Of a stretch of 64,000 bases of DNA, positions 1-12,482 are shown in pieces. Under the pieces are notes generated by a model, which had not been told where the DNA came from, ran no database searches, and saw only the letters and a program-made list of their open reading frames with translations. Position 1 is the first letter of the stretch; each line of letters begins with the position of its first letter. The stretch is taken from assembly GCA_038049695.1 (NCBI GenBank), contig CP142453.1, positions 14,015,501-14,079,500 of the forward strand, given 5' to 3'. This stretch comes from Cinnamomum chago. Taxonomy: Eukaryota; Streptophyta; Magnoliopsida; Laurales; Lauraceae. The position numbers were made by a program, and so were the translations under genes.

Positions 1-3000
1 TAGCCTAGCCCACCCACAAGTACATTTCACTTATTTTATTTTAATTAGTTTGTGCTCAGGATTGGTTCGATCGTGATTTAATTAGTGATGATGATTCATA
101 CAATGATGGAAATGCACTAAATGATCTCTTAGACATATTAAAAGAAAATTGATTTCAGTTGAATTCTGCTGAATTTTATTTAAACATTACTTGACCTACA
201 TAGGATGCTTGGCTGATTTCTGTTAATTTCTATGAATTTTATACTACGTCGCCGACAAGGAAAAAAAAAAAAAAAAGGGACAATGTTGCTTGTTGCATTG
301 CATTGCTAGACGGAAGTCTAGAAAAAAGAGGGTTTAAAGTCCGATTGATACCTGATGTCCGGTGGTAGTATAAAAATAAATAGAGAATGTTTAACTTACA
401 TTCAATATCGTGCTAAGTCCACGCCCGGCCCGAGTCTACACAAGATAAGATTTGATGTAGGCCTTTTCAATTTATAGCCAGGATTGGACAATCTTCGGCA
501 AGCCCATCCAATATTTGGGATGGGTATAGACACTCCGGAGCCCAGGCCCGGCCCGGCCTATCCCATTGACAGGCCTGTTGCCCTTGATTTGATAGCAATA
601 AATTTTAATGATTTTTTAATCGTAGATTTATTTGAGATTTGATTCAACGGTGGATAAAGATTTCTACGCGAGTGAAGTTGAGTCTGGTGACAGTCCTGGG
701 CAATTACTATGGTGAAGTGCACATACTGTTGCTCGTAGGAGAACGTGCAACCTACACAAGCACTAGTTGTGGAGATTTATGACTGTCTACGAGAGAGCAA
801 TCACATGTGATTCATTCTTCAAGATCCAGGGACAATGATTGACACCCTGGATGTAGAAGATGATGGCAGACAATTGTAGATCTAAAGGAAGAGGGTGATC
901 TTGAGGTAAGGAATGATTTGAACTGTAGTCCTTTTGGCTAATGGAGAGATGATAAGGATAATAGGTTGGATCAAACTCTCTCAATTTGAATTTGAATGGA
1001 GATATGATAAGGATAGAGAGTTAGATAAAACTCAAATTATTTTTATCCATATCACTATGAGATTCTTTCTGATGGGTGTCTCTTTGTGAGTGGGTCCACC
1101 CACATGTAAACATAAGTGGGCCCCATCACAAATGCCAACACATCCATGACCCAACATTAGACAAGGCATATGTGATGTTATAATAATTCAATATGATATA
1201 ATAAGAGTAACAGAGAAAAAGAAAGCGGAGGAATCAAGGAGATGGCTTTCCATAACATACCAAAGCTGGAAAAGAGGAAAACGCGTGTAAGAGATACCTA
1301 ACCTTTTAATAAGAACCATAGACAACCTATGTGGTACCTAACCTACCTTCTCTTTCTCAAATGTTTGATTGAGCAGGATGTCTTCCACTGGGCACTGGGT
1401 CCACTACAGATAGGCAACAACTCTTTATTTGGTGAAGGGAATTGGTTTTTCCATTTTCCAACTGTCCACACAAAGCCATGAATGTGACATGGTTTTAAAC
1501 ATGGAATGACAACAACAAAGCCATGAATGTGACATGGTTTTAAACATGGAATGACAACAACTATGCGTTTAAAATTAAGGTTTTGGGCTGATATTTTGGT
1601 TTTTATGGGCATTTCTCATTTACTTTTGTTCTCTTAAAAAAAAAATGGAAGATATTTAGAAAGTGGAAAAATGGTAATGTTCACTTTTAATTGATTCTCA
1701 ACTGCTCATGCAATTTTAAGTTTTGGGTTAAAGTTACCGAATCACGTCGTTAATTATTCCATATTGCAACTAATGAGTAATTTGGCAAGAAAAAAAATGT
1801 CATGTTGAACAAAAGCTTTTGGCATGGAGACCTGAACTTTCCGTTGCTTGTAAGGTATGGAACTAAGGAGATCAATTCTGAGTCTTAATCCAATAAATTC
1901 CCATTTGCTTCCTAATAGCAATTAAACTTGGCCCAAAACAGTTCAAACAGCACAAAACGGCACCTAACTCCTGGAGCTTTGGCTTGCAACAGTGAACAGA
2001 TGTTTTCCATCTAATACTATTTATTAATGCTGCAAACATAACATATACTTGATCTGGTCCATCCAACGTGTAGGACCATTGTTGTCCATGGGCGGCGGCA
2101 CCTGTGACTACAAAGCCTGAAATTTGGATACCCCACTTTTGGACAGTCCCACTAACCAGTGTATTGTCTCCTGAATGAGTCAGAAACAGAAATTTGCATT
2201 AGTAGTTAGTTATTAGTTCTCTCTCTCTAGATATATATATTTTTTGGGCCTTTGTTGTTCTTTCTTATCTGGTAGGACTAATGGGACACATCATCTTTGC
2301 CACATGTCCTGTTAACTTAGATTCGAATCCTCTTAGGTTCATACTCATGCGGCTCTGCAATGGGGTCACTTATGAAAATTAAGCCGCTCACAATGGATGC
2401 CATCCCTTCGTATAGGTCACTAAATTTTCAGTCCAATAAGAACTTTTTTTTTTTTTTTGGTTGTTGGGGTGGGGGAGGGGCACCCAAATAAGATATGGTC
2501 CCATTGTCAGATGAACCATGAATAAAAATTACATATTTCTTTTAATAGTTTATTCACATGTTTTACACTTAATTAGTTCAATAATAGACTCATCTCCTAT
2601 TAAAGTGCAATTTGGTAAGGGCTAAGGCTCATACAAGGAGAATTTATTTTGAGTAATTCATATTTTTTTTACAAGTGGGCACTCATCCAACTATTCCTCA
2701 CCATTGAATTGAACTCGTAAGAAAATGACGCTGCTAAAACCATTAAATCTTAAGATCATGAATTAAAAGGTTAATATGATCTTATGGAGCCTAAACTTTG
2801 CACTACATCTTTCCATCCAATAGACTTCCATAATAATTTTGCATCCCAATAGGTCCCACTAAGAGCCATGTTTTAGGAGAAAAACTCTTTGTAATTTTCT
2901 AGCACTGCCCATGTATATATAATGGTTCAATCAATCATGGATAATACCTAGCAATATTTTCATCTATGTTTTGAACAAGTAAAACAGATCAAACCAGACT

Positions 3001-3339
3001 TTCAATTTCAACAATAAGACATATAGACGGGGGGGGGAAAAAGAGGAAAACCAATTCTTGTTCCACTAAAAACCAAGATAGACACGATTTCATAAGCAGA
3101 TATAAACCGGATCCGGATCCAAGTCCGGACTCAGACCTGATTTATCAATCAGGGGTCCAATACCTGGATTTTTTTGGCATTGGGCCCACTGCGTAACCAG
3201 GAAATCCGAGGGGTCCATGGAAATTACGTCCCGTCTTGGTCCCATGGACCCCGCCAGGACTGTAAATGAAAGCATACTAAAATATGTCTAAAGAGGGAAA
3301 GGATAGGCAGGGTATTTCATTCATGAATACTCTAAAAAA
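1..3339. other. Intergenic, downstream of the thioredoxin gene
   Basis: AT-rich, no ORF with credible coding content. About 410-570 has GC-rich GGCCCGGCCCGGCC stretches of the kind seen at hAT element ends, too decayed to delimit. A 45-bp direct tandem repeat lies at 1472-1561. A poly(T) and G-rich run is at 2444-2478. Nothing else is supportable. Confidence 0.5.
1472..1561. repeat. 45-bp tandem duplication
   Basis: Two identical 45-bp units beginning AAAGCCATGAATGTGACATG lie head to tail at 1472-1516 and 1517-1561. Identity implies a recent duplication or active slippage. Confidence 0.9.
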
Positions 3340-3351
3340 ATATCTATGAAA

Positions 3352-3545
3352 TTTTTTTTTTTTAATAACCCAAGTGTCTTATGCTCAGCCAAGAACTAAT
3401 CCCTAGGAGTACATGCAAACCCTCTAATCCACATGCACCGGGTAAAATTATAAAGGTGGCCAATGGAGGCAGGTGTTGAACACAAGACCTCTCCGCTTCT
3501 TGAGGCGCATAGTACTTGGCCAACCGAGCTACCACTCGTTGGTTA
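3352..3545 (-). mobile_element. tRNA-derived SINE with 12-bp target duplication
   Basis: On the minus strand the element starts at about 3545 with a tRNA-like head: A box GTGGTAGCTCGGTTGGCC and B box GTCTTGTGTTCAACACC, then an unrelated body and a poly(A) tail (poly(T) at 3352-3363 on plus). It is flanked by ATATCTATGAAA at 3340-3351 and 3546-3557, the expected duplication. It lies just past the thioredoxin stop codon and could be within or near its 3' end. Confidence 0.8.
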
Positions 3546-3815
3546 ATATCTATGAAAATTTGATTTGAAAAGAAGAGCATAATGGCTATAGGTATTTCAT
3601 TCATTAACCGTTGAGCACATCATCTCACTGTGAGCACCAGGTCATTACAAACATATGGACAGATACATTCAGTTGAGCAAAACAATTCCAAAGTACAAAC
3701 AGCGATGCATTATCACTTAAATATAAAAACACCCCATTACATCCAGATAACTTCTACCTCAGCTACTAGAAGCGATGAGCAAGCATGGAATGGACTGGAT
3801 TCCACTGAAAAAAAA

Positions 3816-6790
3816 TCACTGAGAGCATTGGACTGCCAAGTCTGCAAATGCAATCACCTTCTTCTCGAGTTCAGGTTTGTTGGCGCCTAGGAGCTTATCC
3901 ACCTGCTTCTTGTCTTTGAGGAAGAAGAAGGTTGGAGTAGCACGGATATCCCATGAAGAACTGAATTCCTGCACCAGAGTGTAAGATTGCTACCCATCAA
4001 GAAATGCACAACCGGTGGTGTGTAAAGCATGCACGTCCTTTGAGCATTAAAAGTCCTACCTACAATGGGAAATCATGCAAGTGCATTTCAAAGAGGATCT
4101 TTGGACACAACTTTGCATTGCATGCTTGAGATTCATGCATTCAGCAAGTTATCCATGGTCTAGAAATCAGGTGGGGCGCGCAACACATGCTTGCTGATTA
4201 CAAGTTGATTGTTGTTTCCAGTCAGACTGCCCTTATTCTTAATAGCCGTGGCTCATTTGCGTGATGAACATTTTCAATTCAGAGGGGCCAGGGCCCACCT
4301 AATGAAGAGCCCAGATCCAACATGCATCTTGTTGGCACCTAACCGGAGAAGATCCTTTCAGTGGTACTCACACATTATCTTTCACAGTTTTTTTTCTTCT
4401 TTCCTTTTTTTTCCCAGTATCATCTTTCATAATTCTCAGACGAGAAAATCAAAATTCTGGATTCCACTTTCTATTCAAATCAATCAACATGGACAGTTTC
4501 ATTTTAAAAATATAAATTTAAACAGTCCGATAACTCACTCCTGGCCCAGACTGACTAACTCACAAATATTTGAGTCTCAAAAGTGAGACTGAAGAGTCAA
4601 AAGATTTTGAAAATGAGGAGCCATGAAATCCGCCAATGTTATCTACATTTCACATGAACTTCTGCATTTCATTAGAAGGGAAAAAAATTATCAGCAGGTT
4701 GATTGGCATTAGTCAATAAAAAAGGCTCTTGTTTCAATGCCTACCAAAGCGGTCCCACCAGATAAAGAAAATGGATTATTGAAGGATGGCTATCATCGAA
4801 ACAGAAGCTTGTTTTTTCAAAAAGAGTGAGCCTAGGATATTACATTAATCCTTTTGAACAATTAGAACAGTGAACTAGGATGACTTAGTTTGCAGTAAAA
4901 GAATTAAGACAAACAGATTGAGACAATGACATTGAAGCCCCATCCCATCTATATGAGGTCAGCTTTAAGACTTTTCCAGTCAACTATATTTGAAGCCATG
5001 TTCTTAAAAAAAAAACAGAAGCCATGTTCTTTGTAACTTCACAAACCATCACGCCCTTCCTTATTACTTCATCGTTGCACTCCTCTTTCCTCAGTTCTCT
5101 ATACTTGTAACCCCTTCACAAATTTGTACATTGGGTGGATCTTTTCTACAATGCACTAACCAGACCATCTCAAATGACATTCATAGATTTTCAATTCTAT
5201 GCCACTCCTACATTTCCTCCCATGTAATCCTAAATCTATGCTTTCTTGTAACTTCGCATGTTCATCTTAGCAGGATATGCATCCCAATAGTATGGAGATT
5301 TTACATAATATTTTAACATAGCAAGTGGAAGTTCATTTGCTCAGAAAACCTTTTGTCATAAGAGTCATGAGCTCTGATACTGAATAGAGGATGCAATTCA
5401 TCAAAGGCATTGATAAAAGATTAAGGAAAACAAGAGAGATGTATTACGTACAGATAATTCATCCACGTCTATTGTTAAGAATGTCAGGGCAGGATATTTC
5501 TCGGACAGCTCAGTGTAGAATGGTGCAATCATACGGCAAGGACCACACCAAGATGCACTGAAATTTACCACAACCTGAAGAAAGTGAAAATAAATGCAGG
5601 TATTAAGAATAAAAATTCAACCATTAATAATCAATACCGAAAGATGAACACTTTCAGGACATAAAATGAAAGACTGTTTTGTACCAAATCAGATAATCTG
5701 CCCTGTTTTACAACTGTGGAAACAATGGGCCCACTCCTGAAATAATTGGTTCCCTTCTATGTACTAAAGGTCTCCCCATTGATAACAGCCACGTGAATGG
5801 GCTCCATTGTTTCCATCGATGGGGCTCTACAGGTGGCAGGTAACTTCGTAGAGAATGGGAACCAAACTGGACTTCCAAAGGGTTCTTTTTCTCATGACTC
5901 AAACCCAGTCTTAAGGTTGCAATAGTGAACACCTTCCACTGCAGCAGGCTCTCATCAACTTATGAAGATATTCAACTGAAGAAAGTTCATCAGAAAAACA
6001 GAGTAGCAAATTTTAAGGACTTATTAGCAAATACTATCAACTACCTTTTCAGATAGCTAATTAATGCAAACCCTAGGGAAGGGTTTGGATCACAGAGGAT
6101 GAAAGTGCTGAAGCACGTAAAACAATGCCTCAAAGACACTCACATAGAGAAAACAAACCTCAAAGGGAAAATAAACCCACGATGAGAAACTTTTATTATT
6201 CTTCAATTCTAATGTCTTACAATGCTCACATATATATATTTATATATATATATGGGAGGTGCTCCTGTGAGAGCATCTCTCACCTTACTATGAGAGATAG
6301 GAGTGGGGGCCCTCACATTTAAGTTGATAGCATTGGATGGTAAGGTGAGGGCCCCCACCTTATCTCTCATAGTAAGGTGAGAGCATCTCTCATACAAGCA
6401 TCTCCTATATATATGGGCATCTACACAGCGCTCGGGCATTTTTTAGGAGAAAACACATGTCCTAGTTAGGCCCACTAGGATGCATGATAATTATGGAAGT
6501 CCATTGGATAGAAAGATCCATATGAGACCCACCTATATGCAAAATCTTGAGTCCATAAGATCATCCTAACCTTTTGATTCATGACCCAAAAATTTAATGG
6601 TTTAGAGGCATCATTTTATCATAATTTCAATCCAACAGTGATGAAAAGTTGAATGAGTGTCAAACTTGGACTTGTGACTATTCATGGTGGGGTGAGAAAA
6701 GACTAGATTGACTCAACATAAGCCCCATGACCAAAAAAAAAGAGGGGCAGAAAAGGGGGCATTTTTAAAGAGGGACATTTTTTAGAATTC

Positions 6791-6857
<67 letters not shown>

Positions 6858-9800
6858 CCAATACTCCTAACAAAATTAGGAAACTAATCAAAGACTCCTG
6901 CTAGAATTAGAAAGATAATCCTACTTACAACTCATTAAAAAATAAAATAAGAAACAAAATCCTAGACTTTATTGGGTCCCACATGTGGGCCACGGGCCTG
7001 GTTGCATTGGCCCATTGCTTTGCATCATTGAACTGTACTTCCAAAATTTGAGAGATCAAGAGTGAAAAGGAATGATGTTAACATGAAAAACAAGCAACGA
7101 AAGTAATTACCAACTACACAATTTAGTATAAACTGCATAAACAAGTGAGGGGCATTAAAGTAATTACACAACAAAGGATGAAAAAGCAAACCCTCCCACA
7201 CATATAAGCTTATGATCCCCAAAAAGTTGAGCAATTGAACTGTGGAGTGTGGACTATTTTGGTGGATGATCATGCCAAGTCTCCTGTTACTAGTTTCACA
7301 TAACAATGTAAAACAAAGAGTCCTACCAGAAATGACTATAACAAGCAATGCCAGACACATTTGCAATTAATTAGAACATAAGTGCATCGATAAGAAACAA
7401 AAAATCCATAGACCAAGGCGAACAATGCATTTCCAAGTATTATTGTATTGGAAAACGTAATATCAAAAGATAAACTTGACCTGAACATGAAGAAAGAATA
7501 GATCACAGTAATTTGCAAGTACAGGGTCACAGCGGTTGAAGTTACAATGAAGAAGCAGCAAGTAATGAAGAAAAATTGTTTAAATCCATTTTAAAATGTT
7601 CAGAAAGGGTATCATTGAGAAATAAATTAGTAGGTAACATACAGTCCTGCCATCCTTGCTAGCTTCTGATAGCTTAGCATCCCAGCTTTCCTTGCTAGTT
7701 ATAACATGTACATTTCCACCAGAGAAGTCTACTTTATGATCTGGTTCATCTTCACTAGTATTAGCCTGCAGAGAAAGATTCCACATAAGTTTAATGGAGA
7801 TGCTGTCACAGGATTCCAGAAGAAGCAATATAAGCCTCATAAGATAGTGAAACAAAATCCGTACTTAACCGTCCCAAAGTCAGAGGCACTAAAGGAAACT
7901 AATCGTTTGTGCAGGCAAATGGTAATCAGTCTATTCTCATGATATATGGCCTGATTGACAGATCATCATCATCCCAACTACGTCAGGGTCTCATTGACAG
8001 CTATAACATTTTTTATTTACTTGAAATCATGTATGGTGGACATCTTTGCAACTATGTCCATTAGTGATATTAAGGTGCGAATCTGGGACTTTATTGGTAA
8101 ACTAGCCCAAATAAGAGTTCAATACTCCTTTCCTTCCTCATAATTCTTTTTCATCTGATATATAAGTATTCTAATAAATACTTGAAATAAGCTTTTTCCC
8201 TCTAAGCACTACTTGGCCAAGCCCTCTATCATAGGCCCTAAATGCACTTTTTTTTTTCTAGTGGAAGAAGTGGGAGGCTTTTATAGACAGTTTTTCACTG
8301 ATTCTAAATGAGCCAAACCACTTATTTTTAAAGATCCAAGCATTTGAAGAATGGCAGTACTACTCATCCGACTGAATGAAATAGAATATCAACTTAAAGT
8401 CATTACTAATAATGAAACACAAAAACATCTGAAAATTGGTCTGACTTGGTCTGACTTGGCCAAGTCGACCCACACAAGGGTGACTGAATACCTCCCCTGA
8501 GTCCGATTTTTAAAACCTTGTCGTGCAATCCTTGCATCTAATGTCGGTAACAACAATTCTCCCCTTTCTGATTCTTATTATCATAATGATGCAGGCTTAC
8601 CCAATTGCTTATGCATGGGTAAGAGGTTTGTACTTCACATCCTATCCACAACTTTATTTATTATAAATCCCTCTCAGTTTCATATTAAGATTTTTTTTTC
8701 AATATGTCCTCCAAAGATATTCCTTTCAAGGCGGAGATGGCCAAGTCTTGAAGGCTATGATGCCCAGATACAGATATGAATAACGACACTGATACGGGGA
8801 TCGGGGATTCAACTCCTCACTTTTGAAAATCCAGGACACGGATAAGGAGACAATTGTTGTAATTTTTTCTTTAGATTACTTTTGAATCAATAAAATTATC
8901 ATTGTTTTCATCCCTCTCTAGCAATTTTTTATGGTGAGAAGTAAAAATATTAAAATAACTATATGAAATAAAGGACTTTATAAGTAGGATACATTAAACT
9001 TGTTCACTAAAAGTATCGGTGTAGTATCAGGTGCCAATACAAATGTCATATCAATCCGATACGGATATGTTGAGCTTGTACAAGTATCCGGGTATCATAG
9101 TGTGATTTTCTCCTTATGAGGATCGAACCATTTGCAATTCTTTGGTCGGTTCGAAAGGAAAGAAATGTTACGATCTTCTAGAGAGCTTCATCTTGTATTG
9201 TAAGTTTTCTCTTGGTGGTATCTTGTACAATTGCCAAGTCTTCTTTGGTAATGAAGGAATTCATTAATATTAGTAGATATCCTCATATCCTCTCTAATTG
9301 GGATGCTTATATGGCGCGTGTTTGAATAAAGGTGAAGGGTGGTTGGTTGAGTAAACAAACCTATGGGTGCGTTAAGTTTAATGTGGAAAGTGCTGCTAAA
9401 GGAATGCTAGGTATAACAGGCATCAGAGGGGTCTAGGCTGAGGGGTGAAAGTGGGCCGGACCGTCCTAGGGCCGCCCGCGGACGGCCCATCATAGGCTCG
9501 GCCCGAGCTCGGCTCAAAAGACAAAAGAGCCGAGCTAGGGCCTAGTAGGAGGCCCGTTTGCTTAAAGGGGCCGAGCTCGAGCTTGATGAAGCCCGGCTCG
9601 TAAGCCCTAGGGCCTAGATATATTAATACATATATTATATATATGTACACTATACAATATATAATACATATATGATATAACATAATCCATAAATCTTAAA
9701 CCTAAGCAGTAAGCCATAGGGCCTACATATATTAATCCATATATTATATATATGTATACACTATACAGTATATAATACATATATGAATCTATGATACTAA

Positions 9801-12108
9801 ATAATCCATAAATCCTAAACCTAAGCACTAAACCTTAAACCCTAATTTTAATCCAATATAAATAATCCCTAAACAACCTTGAGGATGCATGTATATTAAT
9901 GGTCTAGAAGACAATTTTTTAAGTCTTGTAACTCTAGAACAACCTTTCCTTTGTTGTTATTATTATTTATTAACAGCTAGGTGATGCTGGTGATGCTGGA
10001 GACTTTATTTTATGATGCTAGCCGAATACTTTATTTTATTCTATGATGCTATTGGAGTTTAATTTGATTTGTATTATTGTTAGAGTTTGATAACGCTCAT
10101 CTACATTAACATTGAACTATTATGAAGTGTTGGAACTGGGCTCCCTTTGCTTTTATGGAGTCTTTCTTATTTAAGTTAATTTTATTGCTGCAATCCAAAT
10201 TATGGGAATGGGAATATGGGATGAATGCATGCATTTGACCATTTTTTGTTCTGGTTTGCATATGTAGATTTCTTTGAATTCCTACAGGATTTTTTTTTTC
10301 CTGAAAATATTTTCTTTCAGCTAGTGCTATATCATTAGCCGGGCTCAAAGGGCTGGCCCTAGGGCCTCATAACTTAATAAGAGTCGAGCCCGAGCCAGGG
10401 TTGTTGAGGCCCTCTCAAGCTCGGGCCGAGCTAGGGCCTACTGAAAAATACTAGGGCCGAGCCTAGGGCCCGTCAAAGCCCGGCTCGGCCCGGCCCACTT
10501 TCATCCCTAGGTCTAGCACAATGATAGGGGGGATTTTGTGAAAGTCTTCTAAAGGAGCAGGGGTAAGGGGTTTTGGAGGCATTGAGGATTTTCTTGCTAT
10601 TTTTAGGGAAGATTGACAATGGAAAGTGACTCATCCAATGCAGTTTCATAAAATTCTTATAAAGGACCCAAGCGTTAGAAGCTTCAGTTTTACTTTCATG
10701 AGATAAGGGCCATGGCTTCCTGTCATATTGTCGCATTCTCTCATGTGGTTAGGCCCGCCAAATGGGCTGGAAGATACGCTGGCAAAACAGGAGGTTACTA
10801 GGCTTTCTCTTCAGGAGGTGTTCTCTTTGAAATTTCTAGGGGCTTGGTTTTTGAATGGCACAAGTCTTTTATACCCAGGTTGCCTTTGGACTGTAGTTTG
10901 TTTTGCTATGTCATTGGGTGTTCGTTCCTATCTCTAATTAATAAAAGTTACTCAATACCTTAAAAAAAAAAAAAAATCTTTCAAGACTCCAATAAAAGAG
11001 AAAATTAGGGAATGTAATTTGAAATTGTATTGGAACATACAACTATTAAAAAAATGGTATGGGCACATGCACAAGACCAGAAATACCCTATAAGATGAAT
11101 GAAAGGGTTACATGTTCAAGGAACTAGGAAAAGGAGTCACCAGTAAAGACCTTAAATGTAGTAGTAAGGAAATACTAGATGGATTGTGCCATTGTGGTGC
11201 TATTGACAACATGGCTACAAATAGGGTTAAAAGGAAATTAGAACTCGCAAAGTCGACACCAAATAGATGAGATAAGGTTTGGATGATAATGAAAATTCCA
11301 CCCAAGATTATCGACAAATTAACAGTTGAGCTCATTTTTTTTTTTTTTTAAATCTTATGCGAAGAGGGAAAATACTAAGACTTAACTTCCTAACAAAATT
11401 ATTTGAAAATAATAATAATAATAATAATAATAATAAAGAGTTGTGGAGAGCAAGTTGGTAAGAACTTAGAAGTACAAACTTGATGGATCCTTACAAAGTA
11501 ATATAACAGAGCTGGTCGTGGTAGGGTTATTCAAAATTATAAGATTGATGATTTTGATAAAGGCCCCTACAAACAATGGAAAGACGAGATTTGCGGGAGA
11601 AAAACTGAGTGCTTCTCAATGTGATCGGCCTCTCCCTTTTATAGATTGCATATCCACTAAAAATAGCGTGTGATGTGTCTTACAGTCAGTCCTATTCCCT
11701 TCTTTGGGCCAATTTCCTAATCTAGGAATATAATGAAATATCTTTTAGATCTACAACAACTTAGTAGAAGACTAGAAGTGGTGGTCCCCACAGGACCCCA
11801 TTCACACGTCAATACACTTTAACATCTTCATCACTCTGTGGATAAGTGTGTCCATATCCAAACAACATAAATAAAATAAACCTCACCCAATATAGTACAA
11901 AATGCTATCTAAAGTTCTCATGAATGAAAAAAATCTAAAAGCACTAAGAACAGTTTATCACAATTATTAGGGCAAGCATATAAAATAGACAAGCAAAGGC
12001 ATCACACACACCTTAATTGTTGACATTGACATATTGAGAATGTTAGCAGTGTGTTAAAACAATTATGCAGTGTGTTAAACCAATTACCTTTCCCGAGCAA
12101 TTACCCAT
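3816..12108 (-). CDS. Thioredoxin h, h9-like (subgroup with N-terminal acylation signal)
   Basis: Disulfide reductase of the cytosol/plasma membrane. I assemble four coding exons on the minus strand: 12108-12088, 7765-7643, 5574-5452 and 3968-3816, all phase 0 with GT-AG introns (4322, 2068 and 1483 bp), giving 139 aa, close to the roughly 140 aa of Arabidopsis TRX h9. The first exon is only MGNCSGK: Gly2 and Cys4 match the myristoylation/palmitoylation signal described for h9. Exon 3 carries the active site WCGPC (Cys58, Cys61) after VVVNFSAS; exon 4 carries the cis-proline motif ATPTF (Pro101) and the C-terminal helix [11 protein letters not shown]. The stop is TGA at 3818-3816. All key residues are present, so it looks functional. 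Membrane anchoring is inferred from the family. The start is fixed by the splice phase and by homology; exon 1 is the least certain exon because it is so short. Confidence 0.93.
6254..6405. mobile_element. Foldback MITE, MULE-like, copy 1 (thioredoxin intron 2)
   Basis: A 152-bp element whose two halves are inverted copies: GGGAGGTGCTCCTGTGAGAG at the left and its near complement ending GAGAGCATCTC...AGCATCTCC at the right, with GAGGGCCCCCACCTTATCTC against GAGATAGGAGTGGGGGCCCTC in the arms. It is flanked by the 9-bp TATATATAT (6245-6253, 6406-6414). A second copy is at 55924-56070. A 9-bp duplication points to Mutator-like transposase. Confidence 0.8.
6792..6854. repeat. (TA)n then (GA)n microsatellite
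   Basis: Compound dinucleotide repeat in thioredoxin intron 2: about 17 TA units followed by about 13 GA units. Confidence 0.95.
8753..9103. mobile_element. Non-autonomous TIR element, about 350 bp, superfamily unclear
   Basis: The left end reads GGCTATGATGCCCAGATAC and the reverse complement of the right end reads CACTATGATACCCGGATAC, imperfect terminal inverted repeats of about 19 bp. The inside is AT-rich and non-coding with several GATACGG-type subrepeats. I could not find a clear target duplication. It lies in thioredoxin intron 1, right at the visible start of the L1 fragment. Confidence 0.5.
9104..10976 (+). mobile_element. L1-type LINE 3' fragment, interrupted by a hAT-like insertion
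   Basis: Decayed non-LTR retrotransposon, plus strand, antisense inside thioredoxin intron 1. Before the insertion there is an RNase H-like stretch ([19 protein letters not shown], near 9366-9430, matching the usual KFNVDGA(A/S)KGNPG). After it, the reading resembles the L1 C-terminus (LEDTLAKQE, compare the usual DSLAKQG) at about 10750-10800, and it ends in a poly(A) run at 10962-10976. Many stops and shifts; not functional. Confidence 0.7.
9437..10509. mobile_element. hAT-like non-autonomous element, 1.07 kb, nested in the L1
   Basis: The ends are inverted repeats: left CTGAGGGGTGAAAGTGGGCC and right, reverse-complemented, CCTAGGGATGAAAGTGGGCC. The same 7 bp, GGTCTAG, stands at 9430-9436 and 10510-10516, and an eighth base differs, close to the 8-bp duplication of hAT elements. 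Subterminal regions are rich in GGCCGAGCTCGGGCC-type motifs; the core is AT-rich and contains a roughly 110-bp direct duplication at about 9604-9835. No transposase ORF is visible, so movement would need a partner element. Confidence 0.7.
10985..11320 (+). mobile_element. RTE-like LINE 3' fragment
   Basis: Plus-strand reading gives fragments of the common plant LINE C-terminus: WYGHMHKT, then KRS-type basic stretch, KDLK, and finally a reading resembling the usual terminal segment before a run of GAT codons (GATAAGGTTTGGATGATAATGA). Heavily mutated. It follows the poly(A) of the L1, still inside thioredoxin intron 1. Confidence 0.5.
11408..11436. repeat. (AAT)n microsatellite
   Basis: About nine AAT/ATA triplets in thioredoxin intron 1. 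Confidence 0.9.
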
Positions 12109-12451
12109 TGGACCTTAAATTATTGACTCCAGAGATAGGAACACCCTCATGCACCTTGAAAACAGAAAATCTATCAGATATATAGCACTGAGAAATAGGA
12201 TAGAGGTACAAGTTCAACGGAAGAGAACAATAAAAACAAAAGCAAATACTAGAAGCATACATCGCTAATGATTTTTCTTCTTCTTTTTTTTTTTTTGGAC
12301 CAGCCCTGAATTTTAGCTTTGACAAAATTAAGAAAGAGCATGAAAAACAGCGCCCCATACCCAAATAATATTTCCAAACTTACATAAGCCATCAAACACA
12401 AATAGACATCAATATTGCCAATATTGAATGCATGAACAAACAACACACACG

Positions 12452-12477
<26 letters not shown>
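12452..12477. repeat. (GA)n microsatellite
   Basis: About thirteen GA units, roughly 350 bp upstream of the thioredoxin start codon, probably in the leader intron. Confidence 0.9.
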
Positions 12478-12481
<4 letters not shown>

Positions 12482-12482
<1 letters not shown>

